DNA from: Diprion similis
Taxonomy: Eukaryota; Arthropoda; Insecta; Hymenoptera; Diprionidae
DNA length: 64,000 nt
Assembly: GCF_021155765.1 (NCBI RefSeq)
Contig: NC_060111.1
Location: 3,644,981-3,708,980 of the forward strand
Direction: 5' to 3'
The translations under genes were made by a program, and so were the position numbers. The notes under the pieces are model-generated. The model saw only the letters and a list, made by a program, of their open reading frames with translations. It made no database searches and was not told the origin of the DNA. This document shows positions 53,868-63,972 of the stretch, piece by piece (the first letter of the stretch is position 1; the number at the start of each line of letters is the position of its first letter).

Positions 53868-54006
53868 TGTTTTCATAAACAAATATATAACAACAAAAAT
53901 ATTTATCCTGAATATTGAACACCAAAGGTGTTGTTGGAATTTATTATTAGATTTATGTGTAAACGAATCGATGTTTTAAGGGATTGTTGTATTGCTAAAA
54001 AAATAT

Positions 54007-54041
<35 letters not shown>

Positions 54042-56405
54042 TATACATTTCACGCAAACAACAACAACAATGCAATTATTATATGGATAAGGGATGGGAG
54101 GAGTTTATCTTGATGAAAAAATACACGGCTCAAGCGATATTTATGCGAAAATTTTTTGTATAATAGAGAAAAAGCGGACTGAATAAAATTAAGCAATTTT
54201 ATTATGTCCATCTGATTTCTAGAAAAACGAGGAAACTGGAATGCAAGAATATTTTTTTATCAGGTTACGGTAAAGTCGAGTCAAGCTGAATTGAAAAATC
54301 AAAAAAAGTGGGAAAAAAAATGGGGGAAAAAATATAACTTTGATAAAAAAAAAAAAAAAAAATCACGGCAATACGTATAACTCGGATTAAGTTTTTCAAC
54401 GTGGAGGACTCCGCCTCAAAAATCTATAAATAAACAAACAAACGTTAAATAAAATGAGTTATACGAAGAATCGAAGAAGAACATTGACCAGTAAAAGGTT
54501 TGCAGGGTTTTGGATTTTGGATTTTGAAAAATCATTTCAAACCGGTATCAACTTTTTGACCGTTCCTCGTCGTGCAAATATACATATGGAGCATTCCACG
54601 TCAAATTGGTAGCCCACGTACCTCATCCTCTTAGATTTTGATCATTTTTTAGTATGACTTTCTTACCAACACAAAAGTGTCTCGGAAATTTTTTCAGATT
54701 TTCTTTAACCATTAGTTTAAAATTATACTGGTGGAACAGTTTTTTTTTTTTTTTTCTTATTCATAAGCCTCGATCTAAATGGATTGCAGAATCACAATAT
54801 TTTCTGTTTTCATCGAGGAATATGAAACACAATTAAAAAAAAAGTTCGATTTTGACATGGAAAACTAAAAACTTTCGAAAAAAATAAATAAAACAAAAAT
54901 AATTGTTATTAGATAGGAAAATAGCGTTTTCGGAATTATTCGGGTAAATGGGCTGCTAATTTGACGTGGAATGCCCCGTATAAAATAATACAGAACATCC
55001 CATTATTCGCGGATATAAATATATAAGTAAGTAAGATAGTTTCTTCATCGCACAGGCATTGAAAAAATTATAATACATATAATGCAACAAAGGTTGATTT
55101 ATAACTCAGCCATTTTGGTCTTAAATTTTTTCTTCAAACTTCCAATTGACTCTAGATTTTCAATTAAAAAATTTTTAAACTCGCTGTGATTATGTAAATT
55201 TGTAAGTAAAATTTCGGAATTCAAAATGACCGGTAAAACATAGACGATGAAAATCACAAGTAATTTAATTTTGGCGAAAGTTTAGGTTTAGTCATTGAAA
55301 ACAGTCTTTTTTTTTAAATCGCTGTTTTCAATTTTCCAATTCCGTTGTCAAAACACGTAATCGGCGTTCTCAAAAATCCATGAACTCAAAAACCAAGCTT
55401 CGTTCAAATCAAGTATCATTTTGAATCCCCAAATTTCGAGTTCGGATTCGTAATCAGTAATCTCGAAGCTACATTTGTTTTATTTTTTTTTTTTTGTTTG
55501 TTATTCTTTTTAAAGAAAATTTCTAGTCAAATTAATAGTCATGCCCAAACTTTGTTGCATAATTACGCAATAACATCTTATTATGGTTAGTAAATTTAAT
55601 GCTTGGAGGAAAAATTAACACTCGCACTTGACAATCCTTATTTTTTCATGTCCAACCCCGCTTCGAGTTTAATCTGTTATATAAATATATCCACGAATTA
55701 TTGCGTACATTACGTCACACACAAAAGGCGTGTAGGTAAAAAAAATTAGTCACAATTTTCAAATAGGGGCAAAAACATCGCAGAAACAATCATGCGCAGC
55801 AAAATACGGGAAATTACGAAAAGCGTGAAAATGCATAAAAAGTTAGATAGTACAATTATAAAACAGGTCGACCTCGTCAGCATCTATAGCATGAGCATAA
55901 CAATTAAAATTTATGTAAAGAGGTGAGATGAAAATAAAAAAAAAATGAACAAGATTGAAAAAAAAAAAAAAAAACGATTCATCTTACATTAATCGTAAAA
56001 TAAAAACGAAAATGCGAATGTCTATTATACAATATGAATCGTTAACGACAGTAATTTAATACGCATGGGCTGAAATCCGAGAGCAGTCGTTTGACACGTT
56101 GACCAACCGTCGCGAAAGTAACCTCAAAAAATTTTTAGGTTACGTCTAAATTTCTGACGGTTGGTCCCCCTGGCAAACAATTGCTCTCGAATTTTATCGC
56201 ATGCGCATTAAACTATAGCAGACGACGGACCATTCTGTCGTCAGAAATTCACATTATATATATATATATATAATATTATTATAATATACGTATATTTGGG
56301 TGTAACAAACGTGTTTCAAGCCAACGCCTAATACTATTTAATATTCTAACGGTACCTCATTCTCATCTACCAAAATTCTAACGATGTAATATAATAACAA
56401 TAGTA

Positions 56406-56441
<36 letters not shown>

Positions 56442-57310
56442 GCATTCAGCGCACACGGGTCGCGTAAAGGTTATTGTTGTTCGTTCTGTTGTTTTTTTTT
56501 TTTTTTTTTTGTTTTTTTTTAATGTATTATCTTTTAATTTTCGCTGCGTGCTGCGTTTCCTTTTTTTTTTTTCTTTTTTTTTATTTTTTCTCCTCGTCAA
56601 TTTCAATCAACTCCAGAGGGTTAAAATTCTATCTAGACATTACAGCGGGGTTCACTGATCTAATCATGAAAGGCACTCCCACACACGCAAACTGTTGTGT
56701 CGCATACGGTGATGTAAATTTCAAGTATAGAAGTAGAGAAGTAGAGAAGTAAAGAAGTTATTGAAAAAATAACTAAATAGATAAATAATTAAAGATAAAC
56801 AATCAATAAGTGAATGAAAATTTTACAAATCTAGAAAACGTGTTCGGCAAAAAACTGTGCTGCATATTCGCCAACTTATCGGGTGTTTGTTGGATAGATC
56901 GTATTTTATCGTATGTATGTATGTATGTACCTGCATACGGCTATTTTATGATTAAAATTAAATGTAGCTACTTTTATTTTTCAATTATTATTCCAAATAT
57001 ACTTCTGTATACTTATATCCTTTTATCTTATCTCATTCGAATCTTTGTTAGTTTAAATTTTCACCTCGAAATAATAATTATTATTATTATCCGTCACATA
57101 TATTATCTGCAAATATTATATTTTATTAGAAAACGCGAAAGCGCGTGCGACGAAACTTTTTTATCGGTTCATTTCATTTCAACTTTGTTTAATTGAAAAA
57201 TTTTTTATTTTTTCCTCAACGACACGTCTACTGTCGCCGCGGAGTTTTTCAGCTCTGATTATTATTATTATTATTATCGTTAGTGTCCCCCACTTGTTGT
57301 GATATCGCCT

Positions 57311-57349
<39 letters not shown>

Positions 57350-57545
57350 CACATTCATTCATTTATTTATTTATTTATCTATTTTGTTCAAATCGTTCAC
57401 GTCTACTACGTACGCGGTATAAAGTATTAAAAAATTATTAATCTACGTACGGTATATGTATTATAGATGACAACGTGTTATGTATATGTACATACACTTA
57501 AGAGCAGCGGGCATGCGAGTAAAAAATTTCAACGGATGGGTGTAT

Positions 57546-57590
<45 letters not shown>

Positions 57591-57886
57591 GATAGGTATA
57601 TGATTAATTATACAATGTATAGGATATTTCTACACGAGCACACACAGAGCCGTTATATATGCAAGTATATAAAGAGAAATGGGCATAAAAACGTGAAGCA
57701 CACGATATTTGTGATATGCGATCAAAAATATCGTGGCGAAAATTTAAGGAAATTATGACAAAATATTGACAATTATAACGGAATCGTATTTTTATATATG
57801 GGTTAAAAAATTCAAAATTTTTACTTCCGGGCTTAAGTGTACATTAAATATATAGATATGTGTATACATGTATCGTATTATATACA

Positions 57887-57928
<42 letters not shown>

Positions 57929-58787
57929 GTATAATGACCAAAAGGTTTTAAAATCGATGCTAAAACAGTAAAGTAACTATTTTATTGTGAAGAAAGTGTT
58001 GAGAAATATACATGTATTATAGTGTATACACACATATGTATATAATTAATATTTACGTTTGATTAATAAAAAAAAAAAAAATTTAAGGTTACAAAAATAC
58101 GTTATACAAGAAGAAAAAATTGGGTTTTCAAGATGGTAGAAAAAAAAAAAAAAAAAAAAAAAAAAGGGTGAAAAAGAAAAAAGTTTACCAATCGTCTAAC
58201 AACGTACGTAATAATAATAATTAATGCCCGAAAACCAAAAACAAAAAAAAAAAAAATTGAATTGAAAATATTGAAAAATTAAAAAATTAAAAAGAGAGAG
58301 AGAAAGAAGGTAAAAAAGTAAAAAAAGTAAAAAAGTAAAAAAGGTACCCCGTGTGATTTGTACCATACGTAACGTATGAAATTTAAGGTAAGAAAAAAAT
58401 ATTTAGAGTTTGCATGTGTGGCAGCCGTGGTGTCAGCGAGTCAACTTACTCGCTGGCTTGGGGAAAAGTCATCCCGGTAAAGGACGGGGAGAGGGTTTCC
58501 GTGTACATCTCGCAGCCCGTGCCTTGCAGGTAATCGTTCTGCCACGCTTGAGTATCCGGCGACTGAAACACCAACCAACCAACTCGACGTCAAGACCTCC
58601 ATTTTCAAAAATCCCGCCACGAGCAGCTTTTCTTTTTCATTTTCATTTTCATTTTCATTTTCACTTTCATTTTTCCTTTACCGTTATCATCCCTTTTCAC
58701 CTTTAATTCTCCTTTCAAAAATTATGGCACCCACATACCAGAGAGAAGAAAAAGAAAACACGAATATCGAAGGGAAATATGAGGAAA

Positions 58788-58826
<39 letters not shown>

Positions 58827-61800
58827 CCTAGCTCGGTCGTGTTATATTACTATTATTATTATCTCGTATGTATAAATATGCACACCTATCGTGAAATTTT
58901 ATACATACAAATTAATAATTGTTTTGACACACATTTCTTTTTCTTTTCCTCTTTTCCTCTTTTTACCCGCTCCTGTTGATTAATATCCATCTCGAATTAT
59001 CTGCATCGAAAGGTAATTAGTAATATGATTAAACATTATTATACGGTTAAGATTGCTGCATTCATTTAAATAAATAACCTGCATAGTATCGCTATATATA
59101 TATATGTATATACCTATAGTTAGAGATGTATGTATAATAATATATATATTATATATAGTTTTCACCTAACGAAAGGTTCGCAATGTTTATAAGATGAAAA
59201 AAAAAAAAGATATTAGTAAAAACTAACAACTGCTTAAATGATAACTGTATAAAGATGAACTGTTGCGCTGATTGAATTTTGTAAATTTTTTTTTTTTTTC
59301 CATATAATACCATATATACGTTATAATGCTGTGTGACGTATACCAATAAATAAATATGTGTGTATTTATAAATACACTGTAAAATAAAAGAGAGATAGTA
59401 GGTGGTGGTGGTGAGAATAAAAAAATTAATAAACAAATAAAGACAAATAAAAAAGAAATAACATAAAATTAACAAACAATTCACGGTTTTCATAAATCAC
59501 AATTGCGACTCGAATGCAAGGATTTTACATGATAATCAAAATTTCAACGCTTATTATGTAATACTTTCAACGGGAAATGAGGTGGTAGTAGCATAATCGT
59601 TAATCGATTGTTCCTCGTCTCGAAGTAACTGGCTAATAAACTACCAACGTCAATTCGATACCGCGATTTATTTGTTAATTTGTTTTTGTTGTTGTTTTTT
59701 TTTCAACTTTTTCTCGCTCTGCCAAACGGTCGATTTGTACTGATCAAAGCAAATAAGAGGTGATTTTCACATCGATTAGGGTGTAGCACATATACACAGT
59801 ACATAATATTTTCATTTTTTTTTTTTTTTTTTTTTTGTTTTTCTTTGCCGTTCTTGGCAGTTACTTTTTTTTCAAATATACGTCGAGAAACATTCATACA
59901 CATATATATATATATTAGGGTGTCCCTTATTTAGGGTGTTGATGAATTTTTCCCATTCCACCCCCCAAATAAACTTCAAATAATTCGGAAACAATTGCCT
60001 AATTTTTTCAGATTTCTACCTCAACTCTGGGATAGTTCGCTTTGTGGTCGAAGTTTCTTACGGAAATAACATGGGAAAAACTTGTTTCCTCGGTAGATAT
60101 TTTTTAGCAAGAGTAATAATATTTAAAAAAATCTGTAACTGCAAGGTTTTAGTGGGCATTAGTGCTACTATCTGTAGAAAAATTTACATCACTATACCAG
60201 CAAATCTAGACGAATCGCACTTCCTCCAAATGCAAAAAAGTCAGATTTCGAGGGTGTGCGATTCGTCGAGATTGCGTTGTATGATTATGTGAATTTTTTT
60301 CCAGACAGTAGCACTAATGCCGACCAAAACCTCACAGTAACAATTTTTTTTTAACATTATTACTCTTACAATAAAATATAAACTGAGGAAAAAAGTTTTT
60401 CCCATGTTATTTCCATAAGAAACTTCGACCACAAAGCAGATTATCTTAGAGTTGAGGTAAGAATCTAAAAAAAATTAAGTAATTATTTTTTAATTATTTG
60501 AAGTTGATTTCAGGGGCGGGGCGGCAAAAATTCGTCAACACTCTAAATAAGGGACACCCTAGTATACATATATACATTACATATATAAATATGTATATAG
60601 AAATTAGTGTGAATACACGTTATATACATATTTATATGTATTATATGTATATATATATGTATGTATACGTATATGTATATTTATATACACAGCAGAGTGG
60701 AGGCGTAGTGAGAGACATTAGGCGAGGCGAAGCTTCATCCCTTTGTTACACGTGTTATCATCACAACTTGTTTTCTTTCGTTTTTTTTTCCTTTTGTTTT
60801 TTAAATTGCATTCGAATTTTTTTTTTTTTTTTGGGTTTTTTTTTTTCATTCTTGATTCAAGAGACTGGTCACGTGAAATCTGCTAACGTATCGTTTTTTT
60901 TACCCCCTCCCCCTCAAAGTCAAGAGAATAGGGGGGAAAAAACGAAACTGTCTTTGTTTGTTTATTGAAAAATTGATCGGATATTTGATAGTACACACTG
61001 AGAAAAATTTCATTTTTCACAGTTACTCGAATATTCTAGTAAGATGGATATCGTTACATGTAATAGTTTAAATATCGTAGGAATTTTAGAAAAAAAAGTT
61101 AAACAATTAGTAATTAACGTTTGATGGAAAATTATATAATATACATATACTTGTCGATACTTACTACATTTTCTGATTATCGCATATATTAGTATAAATT
61201 TTTTCTTTCTTCAGTTTAATTGAATCACGACATCAATTCATTGTTTTGGACCACATGAAAATTCTTGCAATAGTTATAGGAAAACGTAGTGCGAGTGATT
61301 TTAATGAGATGTAATGGAAAAAAAAAAAACATCAGACATACAAAAAATTTTACGGTTACGCGGGAATAAAATTAATTTTCAAAAATATTTGATTAAATAA
61401 AATTAAAACAGTTACAAAGGACTTCATTCGTACCGACGAGTAACCACTGAAAATAGAAATTTTTATCGGTGTTTTTATACAGTTATAGTACAAATTGGAT
61501 AAATGCTGATGTTAGAAGGAAGCAAGCAAGCAATTGTCTCTTGCATCAGAGTTTAAGCCGTTAGGGGCGGGTTGAAGTTCCGAATTTGAAAAACTGCGAA
61601 AGTGCTTGGTTCTGAATTGTTTGGTGGCGAAACTTGAAGTAAGGAAATCTAACCTTTGCGGAACAGCAAAGTTTCGAATGATGGCAAAAACCCGACGGTT
61701 CAAGGTTCGGACATTCAAGATTCCGAAAATTCACGATACGATAGAGCAAAGTTCCGAAAAGTAAAATTTCGACGGAGTAAAATTTGAAAAAATAAATAAT

Positions 61801-62374
61801 TTCCTCATACGAGTGGGTGTAAAAAATCAGTAAAACCGAAAATCAGAATCACCAGAACTTCGAACGCAAAAGTCTAAAAAATCTAAAACAAAGAAAGATG
61901 AAAACGTCACCAATTCCAGAAATTCACTGAACTGAAAATCGTAATCTCGGTGTTTCAGAATTAAAAATTTTCTCATTTTCGGAACTTTGAATTTCGGATT
62001 TCGTTCGTTCCAAAACTTTGACGTATCCTCAAAGTTAGATTTCAAGTTTCACTTCAAGTTTCACCAGCGAAAAATTGTTCAAAAACTTTTCAAATCCCGA
62101 ATTTCAACCCCACCCAGCGGGGTTAATATCGTTCCGTCTTTCTTCAGATCTGTTTTTTGTCTCCCCCTGAGTTAGTCGTTTCGCTCTGATTTTCTGGTCA
62201 GTGATCATTACTTGGGCTCGACGGAGGTGTTTGGTGGTCGTTGAGACTGACTCTGACTTACTCAGTGGCCTTGGCAAATGGCATTCCAATGAAGGTTGGG
62301 CTCAGTGTCTCGGTGTACATCTCCATCCCCGTTCCACGGAGGTAGTCATTCTGCCATGCCTGCATATCAGGCGA
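28924..62374 (-). CDS. slo: Calcium-activated potassium channel slowpoke (BK), C-terminal half, 5' partial
   Basis: BK channels are voltage- and calcium-gated K+ channels of nerve and muscle membranes. Only the cytoplasmic part is in the window. Exons, 5' to 3' on the minus strand: 58450-58562 or 62262-62374 (alternatives), 53442-53597, 52019-52095, 43516-43566, 37444-37506, 35380-35412, 35154-35289, 32302-32698, 31757-31940, 31102-31167, 30891-31027, 30701-30813, 30061-30216, 29181-29274, 28924-29004. This path is 1857 nt, 618 aa, with consistent phases. Recognised pieces: [17 protein letters not shown] and INPRGAKI (RCK1), [20 protein letters not shown], the linker TFTPPELPK and [18 protein letters not shown] and [18 protein letters not shown] (RCK2), the calcium bowl [15 protein letters not shown] near 30963-31001, and the end [14 protein letters not shown]. 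Pore and membrane exons lie beyond 64000. The first exon in the window starts on a whole codon. Confidence 0.96.
31616..31636. repeat. Poly(G) run of 21
   Basis: Uninterrupted G tract in the slo intron between the 31757-31940 and 31102-31167 exons; a possible quadruplex former. A second run of 18 G lies at 46249-46266. Confidence 0.95.
32110..32225. repeat. 38-bp minisatellite, three copies
   Basis: Three head-to-tail copies begin AAGAGATTTCAAAGA at 38-bp spacing and carry GACAGAAAATTTCAAAT-like cores. The flanks (32040-32110 and 32225-32260) contain further ATTTCAA motifs. It lies in the slo intron between the 32302-32698 and 31757-31940 exons. Confidence 0.85.
33335..33430 (-). CDS. slo: Candidate 96-nt slo cassette exon, phase 2-2
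   Basis: A TATATTAG acceptor ends at 33431 and a GTACGC donor begins at 33334. Entered in phase 2 after the 35154-35289 exon it stays open ([20 protein letters not shown], then [13 protein letters not shown]) and exits in phase 2 to the 32302-32698 exon. The Ser/Glu-rich content suits a linker. The direct junction without it ([12 protein letters not shown]) matches the fly pattern I recall, so this would be an optional cassette. Confidence 0.45.
33573..33615. repeat. (GGA)n microsatellite
   Basis: Near-perfect GGA repeats with one GGT interruption, in the slo intron upstream of the 33335-33430 candidate exon. The minus-strand frame would give poly-Pro but has no splice support. Confidence 0.9.
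35692..35797. repeat. Short fold-back element
   Basis: AAGGGGTCTATCCC at the left pairs with GGGTAGACCCCTT at the right, and GGTTTTATCAAGAATTT pairs with AATTCTTGATAAAACCC. A hairpin of about 105 bp in a slo intron. Confidence 0.85.
36950..37328. mobile_element. Fold-back element with GCAAAGTGGGC ends
   Basis: The left end has GGGAGTGGAGGGGGGCAAAG then TGGGCACCTTAA. The right end is its complement, TTAAGGGGCCCACTTTGCCC then CACTCTCCCC. About 380 bp, in the slo intron between the 37444-37506 and 35380-35412 exons. The inner copy GGGGGCAAAGTGGACCCCC at about 37011 repeats the end motif. Confidence 0.75.
40079..40099 (-). CDS. slo: Candidate 21-nt slo microexon
   Basis: A long pyrimidine-rich tract on the minus strand ends in TACGTAG, followed by 21 nt and a consensus GTAAGT donor. 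In phase 1 it reads GEDFSYA and exits in phase 1. It lies between the 43516-43566 and 37444-37506 exons. Confidence 0.45.
40218..40868. mobile_element. Fold-back element, GGGTGTCCC family member 1
   Basis: The left end, TAGGATGGCCCTTATTTGG, is inverted at the right as CCAAATAAGAGCCACCCTA. The arms are imperfect inverted repeats of about 250 bp: ATTTCGTTTTTTATGA on the left against TCATAAAAAACGAAAT on the right. TA at both ends suggests a TA target duplication (Tc1/mariner-type MITE). Confidence 0.8.
43516..43566 (-). CDS. slo: slo linker exon (51 nt)
   Basis: Reads [17 protein letters not shown] when joined to the 52019-52095 exon (phase 1 in and out). I recognise this peptide from insect slowpoke linkers. 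The acceptor GGGCAG ends at 43567 and the donor GTACGT starts at 43515. A 51-nt phase 1-1 exon can be skipped in frame. Confidence 0.85.
44883..45531. mobile_element. Fold-back element, GGGTGTCCC family member 2
   Basis: Ends TAGGGTCTCCCTAATTTAGG and the inverse of CTAAATAAGAACCACCCTA. Both arms carry the same roughly 200-bp sequence in opposite orientation, so each strand can be read as a similar peptide ([18 protein letters not shown] on minus, [18 protein letters not shown] on plus). This is a consequence of the palindrome, not a gene. Confidence 0.88.
46333..46401 (-). CDS. slo: Candidate 69-nt slo linker cassette
   Basis: A TTTTTCCAG acceptor ends at 46402 and a GTACGC donor starts at 46332. 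Entered in phase 1 it reads [20 protein letters not shown] then LD, 23 codons, and leaves in phase 1. The sequence is GC-richer than the surrounding intron. It would insert a Met-rich segment in the RCK1-RCK2 linker. Confidence 0.55.
46402..50052. other. slo intron between the 36-nt and 69-nt candidate cassettes
   Basis: AT-rich intron with (TA)n, long poly(T) (for example around 48947-48975) and the fold-back element at 47277. Around 46570-46860 it shares sequence with 30440-30610 (ACGTGTCGCTTAGTTTTTA and a GGGATGATTT block), so a dispersed repeat has copies in two slo introns. No other exon found. Confidence 0.5.
47277..47578. mobile_element. Fold-back element with ATTCCRCGCCAACTCG ends
   Basis: The left end, GGTATTCCGCGCCAACTCGA then CCAGTGTTAAAGCCC, is inverted at the right as GGGCTTAACACTGG then TCGAGTTGGCGTGGAATACC. 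About 300 bp, with a T-rich centre. Confidence 0.88.
50053..50088 (-). CDS. slo: Candidate 36-nt slo linker cassette
   Basis: A GC-rich island in AT-rich intron. On the minus strand an ATCTAG acceptor is followed by 36 nt and a GTAACG donor. Entered in phase 1 after the 52019-52095 exon it reads [12 protein letters not shown] and exits in phase 1, keeping frame to the 43516-43566 exon. Predicted from splice sites, frame and base composition only. Confidence 0.5.
   Translation of the reverse strand, partial: WGNSSAPGAAT
50739..51422. mobile_element. Fold-back element with CCACGCC ends
   Basis: The left end GGGGTTAGCCACGCCC and inner CGGTTGATCATGAAATTTTT are inverted at the right as AAATTTTATGATCAACCG and GGCGTGGAAAGCCCC. 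About 680 bp. Confidence 0.8.
52252..52380. mobile_element. Nested palindrome 1
   Basis: GTGGCATGCCCGTAAACCG is inverted at the right as CGGTTTACGGGCATGCCAC. About 125 bp, inserted in the left arm of the 52171-53362 element. Confidence 0.88.
52385..52618. mobile_element. Nested palindrome 2
   Basis: TTTTTTACGGTATGGGCATT then GAAAAG is inverted at the right as CTTTTCAATGCCC then ATGCCGTAAAAAA. About 235 bp, directly next to palindrome 1. The shared ends (GGGCAT, ACGG) suggest related elements. Confidence 0.85.
54589..54978. mobile_element. Fold-back element with GCATTCCACGTCAAATT ends
   Basis: GGAGCATTCCACGTCAAATT then GGTAGCCCA at the left is inverted at the right as TGGGCTGCTAATTTGACGTG then GAATGCCCC. 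About 390 bp. The ends resemble the 47277 and 50739 elements. Confidence 0.85.
56061..56207. mobile_element. 147-bp palindrome
   Basis: ACGCATGGGCTGAAATCCGA then GAGCA at the left pairs with TGCTCTCGAATTTTATCGCA then TGCG at the right. GACCAACCGTC pairs with GACGGTTGGTC, and the centre is GTAACCT...AGGTTAC. Confidence 0.88.
57548..57599. repeat. Poly(T) run of 52
   Basis: Uninterrupted T tract inside a slo intron, the longest homopolymer in the window. Confidence 0.95.
58450..58562 (-). CDS. slo: slo alternative exon, downstream copy (113 nt)
   Basis: Encodes [20 protein letters not shown] followed by [18 protein letters not shown], matching the form I recall from fly slowpoke. The acceptor is TTTCAG, ending at 58563, and the donor is GTAAGT at 58449. 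Being the same size and phase as the 62262-62374 exon, only one copy is expected per transcript: 113 nt is not a multiple of 3, so including both would shift the frame. Confidence 0.93.
59916..60561. mobile_element. Fold-back element, GGGTGTCCC family member 3
   Basis: Best-preserved ends: TAGGGTGTCCCTTATTTAGG at the left and CTAAATAAGGGACACCCTA at the right, flanked by TA-rich sequence. Each arm carries the same sequence inverted (plus 60044-60292 and minus 60241-60432 both read [12 protein letters not shown]). Closely related to the 44883-45531 element. Confidence 0.9.
61560..62110. mobile_element. Fold-back element with GGGGCGGGTTGAA ends
   Basis: TTAGGGGCGGGTTGAAGTTC then CGAATTTGAAAAACT at the left; AACTTTTCAAATCCCGAATT then TCAACCCCACCC at the right. 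The interior is built of degenerate CGAAAxTTTGA-like blocks. A related copy sits at about 6420-6812 in the Lsd-2 intron. Confidence 0.75.
62262..62374 (-). CDS. slo: slo alternative exon, upstream copy (113 nt)
   Basis: Encodes [20 protein letters not shown] followed by [18 protein letters not shown]. The acceptor CCAG ends at 62375 and the donor GTAAGT starts at 62261. It has the same length and phase as the copy at 58450-58562 and is identical at 29 of 38 residues. Either copy joins the 53442-53597 exon. Changes include C to M after GTG and PQAS to AKAT, so it is probably a variant RCK1 segment. Confidence 0.9.
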
Positions 62375-63939
62375 CTGGTTCCAATCAACCAACCATTTCT
62401 AAATTACATTTGTACATTTTCATGTACACAATAAACAGGTTTACAGTGATGTATACCGTTCGAAAATTTTTACCCACGATAAAAAAATTTTACACGTCAT
62501 CATATTATAGAAAAAGTTACGAGTATAAAAAAAAAAGCAAATATCATTGTGTAAAATGTCGTTGATTTTTTTTCATTTTCTTTAATTTTATTTTATTTTA
62601 TTTTTTTTTTTCATCAGTCTGCGACGAATGTGAATACATGTGATCTTACCATGATCCGTGACTGCAAAGTGAAAACCATGATTTTCGTCGTGTTCCGTGA
62701 TTCTCTGTTCTTTTTTATTTATTTTTATTTCATGTTTTCTTCATCAATTGGTATGATTGATGATAAATGCGTGAGAGGAATAATGATTGGTTTGATAAAC
62801 ATTGATCGATAAAGGAACGCGGTTTTTCTTTCTCTTTTTTGCGAAGTTATAATATATATATAATATACAAGGGTGGTCCTTGTTCAGGGTGATGAAAAAT
62901 ATTTTCCTCACGGTCCCAAGAATCGACTCCGGATAATTCAAATACAATTTCTTAATTTCTGCCACATTTTTATCTCAGCTTTAACCCCGTCCTATAAGGG
63001 GTGGATATCCGGATTTAAAATACTCGTGTTTCGGCCACATTCTCAAAATACATTTTATTGTAAGAGTAAAAATGTTGAAAAACTCTGTAACTGTGAAAGA
63101 AATCTGAGAAAAAATTTACATCATCCAGCATACAAGCCAACCCAGACAAATTTCACACCTACTAAATCAAAACTAAAAACGAGATTTAGAGGGTGTGCAA
63201 TTCGTCTAAATCGCCTGATAAGATGATGTGTATTTTTTCACAGATATTAGCACTAATGCCCTGAACTAAAATCTTTCGGTTGCAGTTTTTTTTTTCTTTC
63301 TTTTCTTTTTTTTTTGTAAATTCTTACTCTTGCGATAAAATCTATACTGAGAATCTGACCGAAACACGTGTATTTTAAATGGAGAAATCCACCCTCCTAC
63401 AGAAAGATGTTAGAGTTGAGATAAGAGTCTGAAAAAAAAAATTATTTATGGAATTGTTTTTTAATTATTTGGAGTCGATTCGAGAGACGGCCGAGAAAAA
63501 ATTCGAGAACACCCTGAATAAGAACCACCCTAATATATATATATATATATATACATATATATCTTGTTCCATCACTGTAAACAGTTTGCGATATCCCCCA
63601 CAAATAAAAAAAAAAAAAAAAAAAACAATCATTTCATCAAAAACACACAAAAATCAATACAAACTAAGAAAACATAATAATGGCAATAATAGTAATAATG
63701 ATAAAACACCGTATATTGTAGAGTAGAGAATAAAAATTCGATAAACGGCGTAAATATTGACGAAAAAAATTTAAAGAAATATAAAAAAGAAACAAAACAA
63801 CAAAAAGTGAGCAAAAAATGTAATATTAAAACCCCGACAAAAGTAATTGTTATACAACGTGATGTATAATGTATACACATATATATATATATACATATAC
63901 ATATACATTACATATACATAAATGTATATATGTATATGC

Positions 63940-63972
<33 letters not shown>

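Larger units (their letters stand above)
53598..58449. other. slo intron between the duplicated exon and the RCK1 exon
   Basis: Contains (AAT)n, (TA)n at about 54009-54035 and many A or T homopolymers. The longest is 52 T at 57548-57599. It also holds the fold-back elements at 54589 and 56061. No third copy of the 113-nt exon and no second copy of the RCK1 exon was seen. Confidence 0.6.
58563..62261. other. Intron between the duplicated slo exons
   Basis: 3.7 kb of AT-rich intron holding a (CATTTT)n tract near 58638-58675, just upstream (minus sense) of the 58450-58562 exon, and fold-back elements at 59916 and 61560. No other coding segment was seen. It is the spacer across which the exon choice must be made. 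Confidence 0.55.

Noticed and set aside
60044-60432. Similar peptides on opposite strands as a possible gene pair
   Set aside because: The mirror-image frames arise from the palindromic arms of a fold-back element and recur at 44951-45452.
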